64,000 nucleotides of DNA, taken from NCBI GenBank assembly GCA_905250115.1, contig CAJNOI010000017.1, positions 510,685 through 574,684 of the forward strand, read 5' to 3'. The translations under genes were made by a program, and so were the position numbers. Positions 25,176 through 38,730 of the stretch are shown one piece after another. The notes beneath the pieces were generated by a model, which made no database searches, was not told the origin of the DNA, and worked only from the letters and a program-made list of their open reading frames with translations. The DNA comes from Adineta steineri. Lineage: Eukaryota > Rotifera > Eurotatoria > Adinetida > Adinetidae. Numbering within the stretch: position 1 is the first letter of the stretch; each line of letters starts with the position of its first letter.

Positions 25176-25903
25176 TATCACATTATTAGCAAATATTTAT
25201 TCTATAAGATGATCTCTATTTCTTCAAATAGGTGATTGAAAATTATTATGAAGCAAAAGACAAAATCAATCCTAAATGATTTAATTCACCGAATACATGT
25301 TACTAAAAATAGTCAAAATTATTCACGTGTAATCTAAAATTGTAATTATTGTCATGATATCTATTTTTATTTTATTGTACATGACGAACAGAATACATGA
25401 TTTGAGAAAAGATTAGTAATCCAATCGAAAAATATAGGATCTTCCCATTGTTGTAAATTAGACAGTATGAAATATTTAAAAAGTTCTTCTCATTAATTTT
25501 TATGATTGTATTTCTTTTCTATTGATAAAAATAGAAAAATATAGTAGTAGTAATAAGCAAAGAGATGAGGATTTATGATGATAAAAGTCTACACAAAACT
25601 CTCTACAGAGATGGCGCTATATCTAACACTATATAATATATATATGAGTCATCAATAAATTAGTTGCTCTGTTCTGTTCTATAGTATATGAATAGATGCA
25701 TGTGACATGAAAAAAAAAGATTGCATGAGTGATTGGTATAGTTATTTTTCTTGTTCTGTTGTTGTTATTATTGCCACTGTGTTCGTCAGTTTCAAGGTGA
25801 GTCAACTAATTTGAAGGCCATTAAGCAATATGCTTTTTTTCCCGTGCTTATAGTAACATAAGATCATCGATATGTGGTATTTTATTTAAAATCATCAAAA
25901 CTC
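25176..25903. other. Intergenic before RNase T2
   Basis: About 730 bp of AT-rich DNA with a short TA run near 25640. No coding signal. Confidence 0.55.
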
Positions 25904-27581
25904 ATGACACTATTTCATCAATTATTTATTGTATATTGCTGGATTGCATATTGTTTAACTCGATTAAATTGCTTAAATATTCAGTGTTTAGATGGACCTG
26001 ATTTTTGGTGTTTAAATGGAACTACTGAATCATTATGTAATTTTACTAATAAAACAATTGGTCTGTGTGGATATTCAAATAAAAGATGTCAGGTAAAAAT
26101 AGGTACATTAAACTATATTCTTTTTTTCTTTTTTCTATAAAAAGGTTTTTTTTATAGGTGATAGCTTTTGTAAGTCATCTCCACCAGCTCAACAACAGTC
26201 ACCATTTGAATTTAACGGTGGTTTAACTGGTACTGATGATGATCTATTTTCTTACTATAGTCTTAGTCTTTATTGGCCACCATCAAGTTGTCCAGCAAAA
26301 TATAATGAAACAATTGATTTATTAAGTTATTTTTGTTCGCCATATACAGATATTGATCAACCTGGTAGTGAACGTTTAGCATTACATGGTCTTTGGCCAA
26401 CATTTTCGACTAAAGGAAATTATCAAGGTTGGCCACAATTTTGTTCATCAACAAAATCCGATTGGTCAAAATGTCATATTGATGGAAATTTATGTCCATG
26501 GAAAAATATGACGTCAAATGATTTTACTCAAGGTGATTATGAATATTGTTTATCAGTAGAAAATGTACAAGAATGTCTTATTGATCCTGTTGAAATTCTT
26601 GAACCTGAACGAGAACGTTTAAAAATATTAGCACCAGGATATTTAGGTGAAAGAAATTTATTTATTAATCATGAATGGACAAAACACGGTATGTCATTTT
26701 TAAATAAATTAAAATTATACAGATCTTTTTATTATTATTATTTTCACAGGTTCATGTTGCTCTTCAATATTTGGACATAATATTTCGAATTATTTGACTC
26801 ATATGCTTGATTTAGTCGATATGGTCACACGACCAGGCAGTTTAACTTATGAGGTATTTGATTTTAAATATATAATGAATTCGGTTAAACTATTCAATCA
26901 TGAAATCACCACTTAAATCAAACGTCTAATATTATTTAGAATTTTTCGATATAACTCACCAATCTCTTGCTGTAAAATTTACATCAATTTGTATAGAAAT
27001 TAACTGACAACACTAGAAAGTCATTTTTTAAAGATTAGTTTGGAAATAGTTTAATTAATAATATATCGATAAATGTAATAACAAATGAATCAATTGAACA
27101 GTTATTTTATTCATCTTTTTACTGTGATAAAAATAATTTTTAAATTGGTATTATATGATTATCTTTCTTTTAGTATATTCAACGTTATGCTGGTGAGAAA
27201 ATTGGTCTTGATTATCTGCTTACTATTTTTAATCAAACAGCAATTATTAACTGTAATTCAAAATGTGAATTAGAAGAAATTTGGATGTGTATGAATCGAG
27301 ATGATGATAGTGGTTTACCAACTCGATTAATTACATGTCCACCAGGTGCTCGTAATGCCAGTGATTCATGTAGAAAAGCTCGATGTGAATATGTTTTTAT
27401 TCCATTAAGAAATCATGTTGGAGTAAATCATACCGGTGATTATTATTTTTCGTCAATATTGAGAAATCTTTTATGTTTTATTTTTATATTAATTCTACTT
27501 AAATTTCTTGTATCTTTTTGTACTAGTGGTACTTTTCTACAAACTACTAGTCAGTCAAATTGTTTTGTTGACCAAAAATAA
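25904..27581 (+). CDS. RNase T2 with N-terminal saposin-A-like segment and C-terminal membrane anchor
   Basis: Four exons (25904-26102, 26158-26688, 26750-26853, 27174-27581), 413 aa. The ATG at 25904 gives a signal peptide. Residues about 28-62 hold CLDGPDFWCLNG...GLCGY, a pattern like the short saposin-A domain. The RNase T2 core then follows with both catalytic blocks: LHGLWP (CAS I) and HEWTKHGSC (CAS II), the latter split by an intron at 26688. Both active-site histidines and the Lys are kept. Near the end is a hydrophobic stretch (LLCFIFILILLKFLVSF) with a short polar tail, which would anchor the enzyme to a membrane or direct a lipid anchor. T2 enzymes cut single-stranded RNA in lysosomes or outside the cell; most lack an anchor. 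Confidence 0.88.
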
Positions 27582-27675
27582 TACATAAAAAAAATTTCTT
27601 GTCAATATTAATTAAAAGGGGTTAACAATTAAAATAAAGGAGGAAAAGAAGAAAAAAAAATGATATGGTTCTTAG

Positions 27676-28124
27676 TTAATTTTGTAATGCTAATTGTCGT
27701 AATAAATCAATATCATCTGTTGTAATTTCAACAAGTTGTTTGATTTGTCGTGAATCATTAAGTAATGCTAAATATAATTGATCGATTTTTGGACGTTTAG
27801 GTTCAGGTGCAGGAATTAATCTATGAGTATTTGGATCTAATATTTGGCCACCACTGCCTGTCTGCATATAATGAAAATGTGGCTCTTCGTTTTCAATAGG
27901 TATACCACGTATTTGTTCATATTTGTCGAATTCAAGTGTATAATGAACTATTGGTGGTAATGATCTTGTTGACATACCTATATATACATAATATGAATTA
28001 ATATATAGAAGAAATTTTTTAGAAGCAACAAACCTTTGGAATAATCTGTTAAAGTACCAATGAATGCTAGATCACAATATGTTAATAATTTAATACCCTC
28101 ACTTCGACCAGTCAGAATACCCAT
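27676..28124 (-). CDS. Small conserved-looking protein, 130 aa, family unknown
   Basis: Two exons (28034-28124, 27676-27977), joined in frame. The protein starts MGILTGRSEGIKLLTYCDLA and contains a proline- and acid-rich centre (GIPIENEEPHFHY, APEPKRPKIDQLY) and an amphipathic C-terminal helix rich in Leu and Asp. No signal peptide or membrane segment. The sequence has the feel of a conserved small eukaryotic protein, but I cannot name it. It lies tail to tail with the RNase T2 gene, only 94 bp apart. Confidence 0.65.
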
Positions 28125-28945
28125 AATTGATTTTTGTAAATATGAAAAAAATATCTAATGTTGCTTATTACTGAGATATATCGTTGTAATACTTGTTAGA
28201 TAATGAATAAGTATTATCTATATTATTTAGTTTTCTTTTCTCTCATTTTCTATAGAAATCTTCAGTGAATTACATGTCTATTTCTTTTTCTAAGAATTAA
28301 CAGAAAAAAAGTAGTTAGATATATATCATATTGAATTGTATAGATGTTCTTGGACTAAGACATATTAATAGGTGATAATCGATTATCGGTAAGACGTCGG
28401 AATGTTCTAGGTTTTCTTGTACAACTATGACGTTATCTAGAAAGTAAATTAACCTTCGCTAATTACGCCTACTTGAATGAATTATAGTCTAGTAATATTT
28501 CTTTTTCATAGGTCGAAATAAAAAATGTTTGAAGGGGTAAAAGAACATTATCAAAAAGAACTTTGATATGTTTTTAACTGGCACTTATAGAGAATCATTA
28601 GAAATAAGTTCAATAGATTTTATTATTTCAAATATTTGTGTTAAAAGATTTACTTCATCTGAAGTATTTGGACTATTTTGAAAACTATAATATGTTAGTT
28701 CTGGTTTTCATTCTACCAGCAGAAATTAATGATGTATAGTTTCAATCATCAATAGAATCGATACAGTATTTGCTTTTTCTTCCTGGATAGTAATATCATA
28801 CTTGTTATATTCTATTTAATCATCATCAAATCAAAGTCGTTCCTGAAAAATACATTCCTCTCACATATATGTGTTCAATAGAAAAAAATATTTGTAAAAA
28901 AAAACGAATAAAATGTCGTATTCTTGTTCATTAAAGTTAATATAA
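28125..28945. other. Intergenic
   Basis: About 820 bp between the small unknown gene and the 3' end of the FBXL gene. AT-rich with no coding or repeat structure that I could see. Confidence 0.5.
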
Positions 28946-31519
28946 TTATATATCCATATATTGATATTGAACATAAGGTACTCGACGTAAAAGAAGACTA
29001 ATCGCCGCACGTGATATATTTGGACATTCAATAACAATAACACGTTTAAGATAAGCAGAATTTTCTCCTAAACATTTTAAACCTTTATCAGTTATTAATT
29101 GACAATAGGATATATCAATTTCATATAAATATTTACAAACACCACTTAAATATTGTAAACTCATATCGGTTAATAATGAACATGAACATATATTTAATGT
29201 TGTTAAATATTTACAACAAAATGCCATAGAACGTATTGCATTATCACTTAATTGTGCACAAAATGATAAATTTAAATGTTCAAGATTTGGACATGCTGTT
29301 GTAAATTTTGTTAAACCTAAATCAGTTATTTTTCGACATGATGATAATATAACTGAACGTAAATGACCAGAATATCCTAAATTTTTTAATGTTGTATCCG
29401 ATGTTTGTGTACCAGTTAAATCAATTAATATTAATTGTTCCATTTGTCCAATTAATTCTAAACCATTTTCAGTTATTTTATCTAAATAACATAATTTTAA
29501 ATAAGCTAAACGTTTACATCGTCGTAAAAGATTCGTTATTGAACTATCACTTATACGCATACAATTTGTTAAATTTAATTCACGTAAACGATTTTGACAT
29601 GCACCTTCAGTTAGAAATTTTATACCAGTATCACTTATTAATAAACAATCCGCAACATTTAATACACGTAAATGTTTTAATGTACCAATATGTTTCATAC
29701 ACATATCAGTTACAGATATACAATCCGGTATGGATAAATGACATATTTCTGAACATGAACGACATATTAAACGAAGATGCTATAAAAAAAATATATGTCA
29801 CAATCTACAGTCTTTAGACATCTTACTTCATCGGTAATTAATTTATTTGAATCGAATTTAACTGTCGTTAATTTTGTCAGTGAAGTCATTTGTCTAAAAG
29901 CATATCCAGAAAGACGTCGTGCTGATGACCACATCGATATTTGTTTTAAATGTGTCATTCGTTTACATAAGTTATGCATATGTTTATCAGATAAATTATT
30001 TATATCATCCATCACTAAAATCTAAAATTAATCATAAACTATAGATATAATATAAACCAAAATTTTTATACTTCAAGATCACGAAAAGCATCAGCTATAG
30101 CATCGAATCCAACTGGTGTTAATTGTGTACATCCACTAATATCTAAATGAGTTAATTTACGACAACCACGTCCATTTGCTAGATAACCAAAAGCTCGATC
30201 AGAAAATTGACGTGAATATGCAACACTTAGAAATTGTAGAAAATGACAATGACGTGCAAGATGACGAAATGAATGATTTGTCACTGATGTATGTGATAAA
30301 TTTAAATAAAGTAATATATGACAACCACCAGTTATTATTTTAATCGATTCATCATCGACTGATGGACATTCACTTAAATTTAAATCCTGTAAATTTTTAC
30401 AACTACTAATACCTATAAGATAATTATAAATAAAAAGTAAAAGACACAAGATAATTTACCTAGAAATGTTAAACGACCAATACGAGAACATTGTCGTAAA
30501 TTAAGATGTTGTAGAAATGGTCGAGCTCGTTGTATAAAACGCATAGCAAGTCGATCACTAAGTACTTTATTAGTTCGATGTAAATCAAGTTTAGCCCATA
30601 ACATTGATGATTGTGTTAACATTTTCCAATTACGACATACTTGTGAACATCGAGCTAAATCAGCTATATCTAAATATGCAAGAATACGAACAGCAGCTTC
30701 ACGATTAAGCATTGATAATTCATCACGAGCTTCGCCTTGACCTTCAATAGAAATTAAATACAAAAAAACAATTTTTTCAATAATTTAAACTTACCAAGAG
30801 AACCATTTTGTTGATTATCTTCACCTCTTTCAATACGATCAAAATAATCTCGTGTTCGACGTGCTTGTTGAGCAACAACATTCCATTCACCAAGAATTAT
30901 CCTTAATTGATAAGTTTCTGAACAATGTTTTAAATGGCATACAGCTGCTTTTTGTCTTTCAATACGATCCTTAACTATACAAATAAATTATTAAATATAA
31001 CAAAAAATAAAAAGAATCCAAACCCCATTGTAACCATTGTCGAAAATAAATATTTAAATATCGTGCACGATAATATTCATCCGCAGCGTGTTTCTTTTTT
31101 TCTGACCATCGTCTTTCACTTAAACGTATAAGATAACAACGAAGCCATGCTGAAAAAAGATTCTTTTGAATATGTGATTTATAATGACTAATAGCTATTC
31201 CAATTTGTTCTTCTGTTGGTTCTAATGAATCATCACAAACAGCAAATACATAACTTAATGAACTTTCAAGATTAAATGGTCGATTAACTGGTCGATAAGC
31301 TTCAGGAATAAAATAATCCCAATTAAGATTAACTTTGTCTGATAATGGCAATGAATGGTATTCAGTAAGACAACTAATTAACCATGCTATTGGATCTTTT
31401 GGTTGACAAACAATTAATGATGATATAATAGCTTCATGAACTTCAGCAATACGTTGTGAACGTAGATAAAAACGAAGAGATGGTTCAAGTGTCAAAAATA
31501 GTTTGATCAAAGAGGCCAT
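28946..31519 (-). CDS. F-box and leucine-rich repeat protein, FBXL13/DRC6-like
   Basis: At least six exons, roughly 700-800 aa. The N-terminus (MASLIKLFLTLEPSLRFYLR) with DPIAWLISCLTEY resembles the RIIa/DPY30-type dimerisation region of ciliary proteins. A helical region follows, then an F-box (LNREAAVRILAYLDIADLAR...CRNWKML) and about 13 or more cysteine-containing leucine-rich repeats of the form LxxLNLSxCxxITDxGL. This combination fits FBXL13, subunit 6 of the nexin-dynein regulatory complex that links outer doublets in motile cilia. The last exon (28946 to about 29778) carries most repeats. Antisense frames through the repeats are artefacts of the LRR codon pattern. A generic SCF substrate adaptor (FBXL2/20-like) is the alternative, but the N-terminal region argues for DRC6. 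Confidence 0.85.
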
Positions 31520-32580
31520 ATTTCTTTTCTTTTTTGTTATGACGACCGATGTTTATAGCCGAATTTACTATTTGCTTGAAAGAGACGTAAGAAAGAATAA
31601 GAGAGAGACAAGGATAAAAAAAGAAAAAAAGAAAACTTTTTTTTTCAATATTGTTTGATGTAGAGAAAAAAAATGAAGAAAAAAAAAGGTGTGAACAGTA
31701 AGAAAAATGAAGAAAGCAAAAAACCATTGGCATTACATTCACAGAATAAATAAAATAATGTTAGTCTTTGTCGTTATAGCTATTTAAATGATAAGAAGAA
31801 AAAAGTAAGATGTTTAATAGATTATGTTTTTTTTTTTCATAATGAAAATTATTTGAAATGGAACAAAAAAAAGAACGTTTTTGTTTCGTTCGTTTGTTTG
31901 GTAGCAACAAAAACATCAATGATATATATATGCTTTAATGTTAATAATGAACGTCAGTTTTTTATTATTACATGAACGGTTGCTATGTTAATTTTACTAC
32001 AAAAAAGTAGTCTGTATATCGAAACTTAGAAACCATTTCTTTTTTACAATATCAGGTAAAATTTTCAAGTAAATAACGTTTTTGTAATTATTAAGGAATG
32101 AAAATCTAAACAAATATAATCATCGCTTAATTCAAAGTATTCATACTACAAAGAAAGTTAACGTGGCTTTTATTTAATGTAGATAATTTACACTCTTTGA
32201 AATATATATGAATGCTTAGGAATTAATATCAGTATGAATAATTGTAGAATCTAAAAGAAAAAATTTAGATTGATAATCTAAATAAACATATCAATCACTA
32301 TATCTTTGAAAAGTTATTCCCATGAATTAGTAGTCATACTTTAAACAGACTGGTAAAGAAACGCTTGAGTCAAACTCTCGATTATAATAAATGATTCAAT
32401 TATCATTTGAGCCTGAAGCAATTGGATGCGGAATTTTAGTTTCGCAAACCGGGGAGCAATGCGATACTCGAATATTTATTTTTTATATTTCATTATTATT
32501 ACATAAATTTACATATAAAAAATTAAAGTTGCAATTCAAATGAATTTTAATGATAATATATTGCACAAAATAGAAGAAAA
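31520..32580. other. Intergenic
   Basis: Promoter side of the FBXL gene and 3' side of MORN4. Long A/T runs (31620-31690) make it low in complexity. No other feature. Confidence 0.55.
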
Positions 32581-33139
<559 letters not shown>

Positions 33140-33785
33140 ATTTTTTTGTTTTTTTATTATTATTCTAAATATATAACAGAATTCATGATTTATCTGTTTG
33201 CTTGATGGATTCAATTGACAGTAGCAATAAAAAAAGAGAAAAAGAAATAAAAGTCTGCAGGCAACGACTTGGCTATACTGTAAAAAAAGAAAGAAGAGAA
33301 GGCATTTACGTTAACACGCAAGCATCAATCATTCAGGGTTAAGTAGTAATGTATGTAGCATAGAACCAAGCTCAACATTAAAAGAAGAGAAAAAAAAAAG
33401 AAAATGAGCATAATATTTTACTTTATTAACCGTTATACGTGTAAAAAAAAAGAGAAAAATGTGCATCGCCCATGTGGATTAAATATTTGCTTTCATCAAT
33501 CAAATAAAGAGAACGATACTGTTATATTTTTCTCTATTTAAATTTGTTAGTTATAATATTATTGTTTCACAAGTATATTAATCAAAGTAATAATGTATTT
33601 TCGTTATTGGTATTTATTGCTACTCGCATATTTTTTATTTTTGTTAAAGAAAAGCAGAAATTATTTTATCATCACTGTTACATACATGCAGAAAAAGAAA
33701 TGTCTTGTTGCAATCGATGCTAAGTAAATATCTGCATATTGCACGAGAGATTCGATAAAGAAAAAGCAAATCAATCGCTTTTAGT
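33140..33785. other. Intergenic, MORN4 promoter and Nkx2-1a 3' end
   Basis: 646 bp. AT-rich sequence with purine runs; no gene-like content. Confidence 0.5.
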
Positions 33786-34942
33786 CTATCGAAATTGTTG
33801 TTGTTGTTGTTGTTGCTGCTGATAATGATCTTTTCGAAATTGTTTTGCATCAAGTTTTTCTCGTTCTTTTGCTTGTTTTTTTGTTTTATATCGATGATTT
33901 TGAAACCAAATTTTAACCTATTGAAAGAAAAATGAAAAAAATTTTATTCAAAAAAAAATAAATCAACTTGTGTTGGGGTTAATTGAAGAATATTTGCAAG
34001 ATTCTCACGTTCAGGTGCACTTAAATATTTTTGTTGTTTAAAACGTCGTTCTAATTCATAGATTTGTCCTTGATTAAATAATATACGTCGTTTACGTTTT
34101 TGTGATACAAATGGAAATTGTCCATAAGCTGATTTTAACATTGGATCTTGTTGATGTCCATAAACACTTGCTGCTAATGCTGCACTATCCATAGCTGATG
34201 TTGATCCAACTAAATATCGTGACACTAGAGACAGAAAAACAGATATATCTATATATATATAAAATTCTACATACTTGCTGCTGATCCATACCAACATGAA
34301 CTTGATGAATATTGTCCAGTTGATGAATTAGCACTATTTTGAAGTGTTGTATTATAATCATAATATTGATTATTATGTGGAAAATTTGTAGTTGATGATG
34401 GACTATAATAAGTACTATGTATGGATGATGGAGCAAATGTTGTATTATTTGATGAACGTTGAGTAGAATAAACGGATGATGTTGATGAAGAAGATGCAAC
34501 AGCTAATGCTTGAGCCATTTCAATTGAACGTTTATAGGATGATGATACATCAGCATCTAATGGATGAAGAATATCTGTAACACTAAATGGTGTACCCGGA
34601 TTACTAGAAGGAGGTATTATTGATGGAGTTAAACTTCGTTTTGTTTGACTACAAATAAAACGTATCAGATAAATAAACAGAAAACTAGAATCAAATCGAT
34701 ATTCAAGAAGGATTTATTTCGTTTTTCGCAATATGATTCAACACAGAATTCTAAGTCGTATTTATAAGCGCATATCCGTATTTCATTAGAAATCAAGTTC
34801 TTTTGTCAAGTATTTTGAAATACGTAATCGTGAAATATTTCTTATTGATGAAATTAGTTTTGAAAAAAGAAAGTAAGTCGAACAGGAGTACATACTTGTT
34901 AGTATAGTAGGCAAGACCATCAATTTGTTCCTGTTTAGCCAT
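33786..34942 (-). CDS. NK2-class homeobox protein, NKX2-1-like (copy a)
   Basis: Four exons (34896-34942, 34275-34648, 33968-34224, 33786-33917), 269 aa. The N-terminal part has the TN/EH1 Groucho-binding motif (TPFSVTDIL). WYGSAAMSRYLVG recalls the NKX2-1 segment before the homeodomain. The homeodomain [10 protein letters not shown]...[19 protein letters not shown]...[18 protein letters not shown] has the NK2-diagnostic Tyr54 and is close to NKX2-1/NKX2-4. An intron splits it between Gln44 and Val45. The C-terminus ends in a glutamine run. It is expected to be a nuclear regulator of anterior neural or pharyngeal patterning. It lies 2.8 kb downstream of, and on the same strand as, a second NK2 gene. 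Confidence 0.93.
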
Positions 34943-37717
34943 ATCAAATAAAGTGAACAAGAAGTTTTTCTGAGTGGCTCATTCAGTAGAATAACGAGAA
35001 GTTCATGATCGATGATAAAAAGAAAATAACGACGGATATGCCTTTTTCTATTGTCGAGAGTTAAAGTATGAGCTTTTATATTATTATTAATCGGTTTTTT
35101 CCTTGTTTTCCCAAGTAGTACTACATAAAAGTAACTCCGATAAATCTGACGAAAAGAATAACTAACATAGGTATGTTACACAAGAAAACAAACAATACTT
35201 TAACTAATATATAGATGATAATGATATGTTGTTATGTTATTTTTTTAAATTACAGAAAATAAGAAGAAGAAGAAAAAAAAAGCTGTTCTAGTTCGCTGTT
35301 TGAAGTTGACGTACTCAACGCAATAGAAGTGTCTTCTACAATGATGATGATGATGAATATGAGAAGTACTTTTCTCGGCTGGTGTTGCGTTTTTTTCGAC
35401 GTCAAGAAGGATTATTAAATTCATAAAAGAGGAAAGCATCGGTTCTTTTTTTTTTCTTCCAATCAATATTCAATGAATAGTTAGATCTGATCAATATCAT
35501 TGGTAGGATTTATTTCCGATCAAAAAAAAAGGAAACTGAACGACAAAGAAAGCGTACATTTTTTTCTTGTGTGTGATTAATATTCAATGCGGCTCGTTTA
35601 TCAATTAAGAAAATTCAATTGTCAATACCAACACATCGTTATTTAATTATATATGAAATAGTTTTTTTTTAGCTGTTGATGGTAAGCGACATGATTTTTT
35701 CATATTTATATGAAATAGAGATTCCTATCTTACCTGTGTTTTGAATCAAATACACTCTACTTCTATTTTACAAGGAATAATATATTAGTAATGCTGAAGT
35801 AGAGTAATTATTCTATATTTTCGGAAGTTTAAAGGATTGTTTTTTCCTTCCTTTTGGAAGATTTTGTTATTATTGAAACGTAATAAAAAATATATTTTTA
35901 TTCATTTTTAGTATTTTTTCTCAAATCAAACTTCTTATCAATGATAAGCGATTTTTTTATCTTATACATAGAACTTGTTATTGACTTCTACATGCGTTAT
36001 GTCTAATTATTGTCGACAAGAGTTTTTTGTAGAAAATCAATGCATCGTATAATTTGATGATGACGTCAGCGAAACAAACGTGACTTCATCATTATATATT
36101 AAGCATGAAAACACAAATTAGCTTGATTATAAATTAAATAATTTTATTCTATTATCGATATATAAAAAAAGATCTAATGTTTTGTAATTGAGCAAAAGTC
36201 ATATATACATCTAACAGAATCTTATAGATCGGAAGTGAAATTTCCGATAGAGTACTAGCCAATCATGAGATGATAGAAGAAGAAAAAAAAAGAAATTATC
36301 ATCTGGCTCGTCCGACTTCAACACACACACACGCATTATTTTGTCGAGTACCCCGTCCACTTGAAAATTCCACAGGCAAGAAGAAAATCGTTAATTACAA
36401 ATTGTATTTAATTTAGATTTTATTATCCAATCGATGAAGATTGTTGAATAAAAAAAAATCATTTTGATTACACTGCAAAAGACGGTTGTCATTTTCTTTG
36501 TGTATGTTTATATCAAATAAAAACATCCATGCAGTTTTGTCTGATCTGTTGGATACCACTTTTCTATATTTCGATGTCCTGTTGAGTTTATTTCGCGAGT
36601 GGTTTAGTATTGAACAAGACACGTGTGTATAACAATTGCATCACTCTATAGGACAACGAATATATTTAACAAGTAGATACTTGAATCAATTGCTTTTTTT
36701 TCTTATATAACGACGACAACGACGAATAAGAAAATCTATCTAACTAGCTTCAATTATCACTGTCTTGTCATTTTAATGAAATAACACATTGGCTCATAGA
36801 TAAATCAGATCATCGAACAAATAATGCTTATATCAAAATTATATGTATATGTTTGAATATACTTGCATAATCAATTTGTATAGAAAAACTGTGAACAACT
36901 ACACCAATATTTTTAAAAATACTGATAACAATATATAGATTGAGTATATATATATAAGGTGTCTCCCCATTAGAGAAAGAAAAAGTATATCATACTAATT
37001 GTTGTTTGACTTTTTTCTTTCTTTAATTTACTCGGTGAATTGTGTTTTAAGTGATTCTTTGTCTTACGGGCATCGTATTCTTTCATTGTTTCGTTTTGAA
37101 AATGATTGCCTTAAGCAATAAAGGTGAATATTAGAAAGTGAAAGACGAAGAAAAGAAAAAAATAAAACAATTTTTCTTCTTCTGCTTCTATTTTAATGCC
37201 ATCAAAGCAAATGAATGCATTATCAATTATGATTAACACGTGCTAACACAAGCACCCCCAATTGAGAAACAAGCTATTACGTCAGAATCTTTATTGTGTT
37301 CTATGATTTATTTCGATAGGTCTTTTCTATATATACTAAATATTGACACATGTGATGTGTGTGAAGAGAGTCGACATCTTTTTTTCTTCTTCTTCGGCTG
37401 TTACTTAGTCGTTGTGCCAACATTTTAACCACTTATTGTCCCTATACCCAGCTGCGTCCACTACTTCAAACTGACATTGAGAGTATATTCGTTCGGTCTC
37501 GGATGACGACAACGAAGATGATTGAATTTAGGATGCAAATACAATTAATTATATTCAATCAACTAAAGATTTTTTTTTTCTTTTTTGCTCATTTTCTTTG
37601 TCTTCTAAAAAAAAACAATTTGGCCATAAACACAATAAGAAGAAAAATTGCACGACAAAAAAAGAAAAGAAAGAAAATAGGATAAGGTTTTTTTTTAGGT
37701 TTAAATTTCATTTTTAA
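34943..37717. other. Intergenic between the two NK2 genes
   Basis: 2.8 kb, AT-rich, expected to contain the regulatory region of copy a. ATG repeats near 35340, a CA run near 36325 and long T runs are visible. No coding frame or transposon was supported. Confidence 0.5.
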
Positions 37718-38617
37718 TTATCGTGGTTCATGTTTAAGTAAATGAAGAGGTGGATGATGATGTAAATGATGAGCATGATGAAGTCGTTGATGTGCTTGTC
37801 CTGCTAGAGGTACTTGAGAATGAAACATGTTCGATTGCATTTGATGATGATGATGATTATTATTACTACTTGTTGATTGTTGTTCATGTTGTTGTTGTTC
37901 ATCACCGCTATCACTACAATTCGTTCCTGGTTTTTCTTTCGATGCTTTTTTTGTTTTATATCGATGATTTTGAAACCAGATTTTAACTTGTGTTGATGTT
38001 AAACTTAATGAATGTGCTAATTGATCACGATCTTGTGCATTTAAATAACGACTTTTATCAAAACGTTTTTCAAGTTCCAGAACTTGTTGTTGAGTAAATA
38101 AAACTCTTCGTTTACGTTTTGGTACAAATGCAAATGGATGATATGCTGACTTCAGTGGATCAACCATGGCTGCAGCAGATTGATACATATCATATTGTGA
38201 TGATGTTTGTCCAGTTAATAAACGTGACACTAGAATAATAATAAATTTCTTATGAAAAAACAAACTTGAAAAATATTTACTTGCAAATCTTGGATCACTA
38301 CAATGTGGTGGTTGATACCATGAATTTGTGATAGGTGTTGTTGATGATGTATTTGTATTTGTTGGTTGTTCATTTTGTTGACAAAGATAATCTGAATATG
38401 TTCTTGCTTGACTTGAAAAATAGGATGTTGCAGCATCAGCAGAATAGAATGGATATGGTACACCAGTTGATGAAAAATGACTTGCAAATGAATTTTGATC
38501 GAATGTTGAAAAAAATGGATCATAATTTGCTGAAGAATTTTCTGTTGGAATAGGAAGAGATGAAGGTATTTGTGGTGGTGTTGATCGAGATGGTGATGAT
38601 GAAGAATTGTATGACAT
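37718..38617 (-). CDS. NK2-class homeobox protein, diverged NKX2-1-like (copy b)
   Basis: Two coding exons (38281-38617, 37718-38229), 282 aa. [16 protein letters not shown] before the homeodomain matches the NKX2-1 segment WYG..PDPRF..ISR, and [19 protein letters not shown] is shared with copy a, as is the phase and place of the upstream intron. The homeodomain keeps [13 protein letters not shown] (Tyr54) but has changed in helices 1-2 ([28 protein letters not shown]). There is no intron in the homeodomain and no TN/EH1 motif in the N-terminus, unlike copy a. A His-rich C-terminus follows. The 51-bp intron at 38230-38280 is in frame and stop-free, so retention would add 17 residues. A 5' UTR intron (38626-38730) has good borders. 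Confidence 0.9.
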   Translation of the reverse strand: MSYNSSSSPSRSTPPQIPSSLPIPTENSSANYDPFFSTFDQNSFASHFSSTGVPYPFYSADAATSYFSSQARTYSDYLCQQNEQPTNTNTSSTTPITNSWYQPPHCSDPRFASKYFSSLFFHKKFIIILVSRLLTGQTSSQYDMYQSAAAMVDPLKSAYHPFAFVPKRKRRVLFTQQQVLELEKRFDKSRYLNAQDRDQLAHSLSLTSTQVKIWFQNHRYKTKKASKEKPGTNCSDSGDEQQQHEQQSTSSNNNHHHHQMQSNMFHSQVPLAGQAHQRLHHAHHLHHHPPLHLLKHEPR

Positions 38618-38625
38618 AGTTTTTC

Positions 38626-38730
38626 CTGAAACATGATGATGAATTTATTGAGTATGATCAAATGATTTTGTATGAGTATGAATAAAAACGAGACGAGAAG
38701 AGAGAAAAAAATGAAGAATTGGCCACTTAC
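38626..38730 (-). other. 5' UTR intron of NK2 copy b
   Basis: On the minus strand the sequence has a gtaag donor at 38730 and a cag acceptor ending at 38626, nine bases before the start codon at 38617. The upstream non-coding exon (38731 upward) is less AT-rich than its surroundings. Confidence 0.55.

Noticed and set aside
29389-29817. 142-codon plus-strand frame
   Set aside because: Antisense shadow of the leucine-rich repeats of the FBXL gene; the His/Leu/Tyr/Asn pattern is produced by reversed LRR codons.
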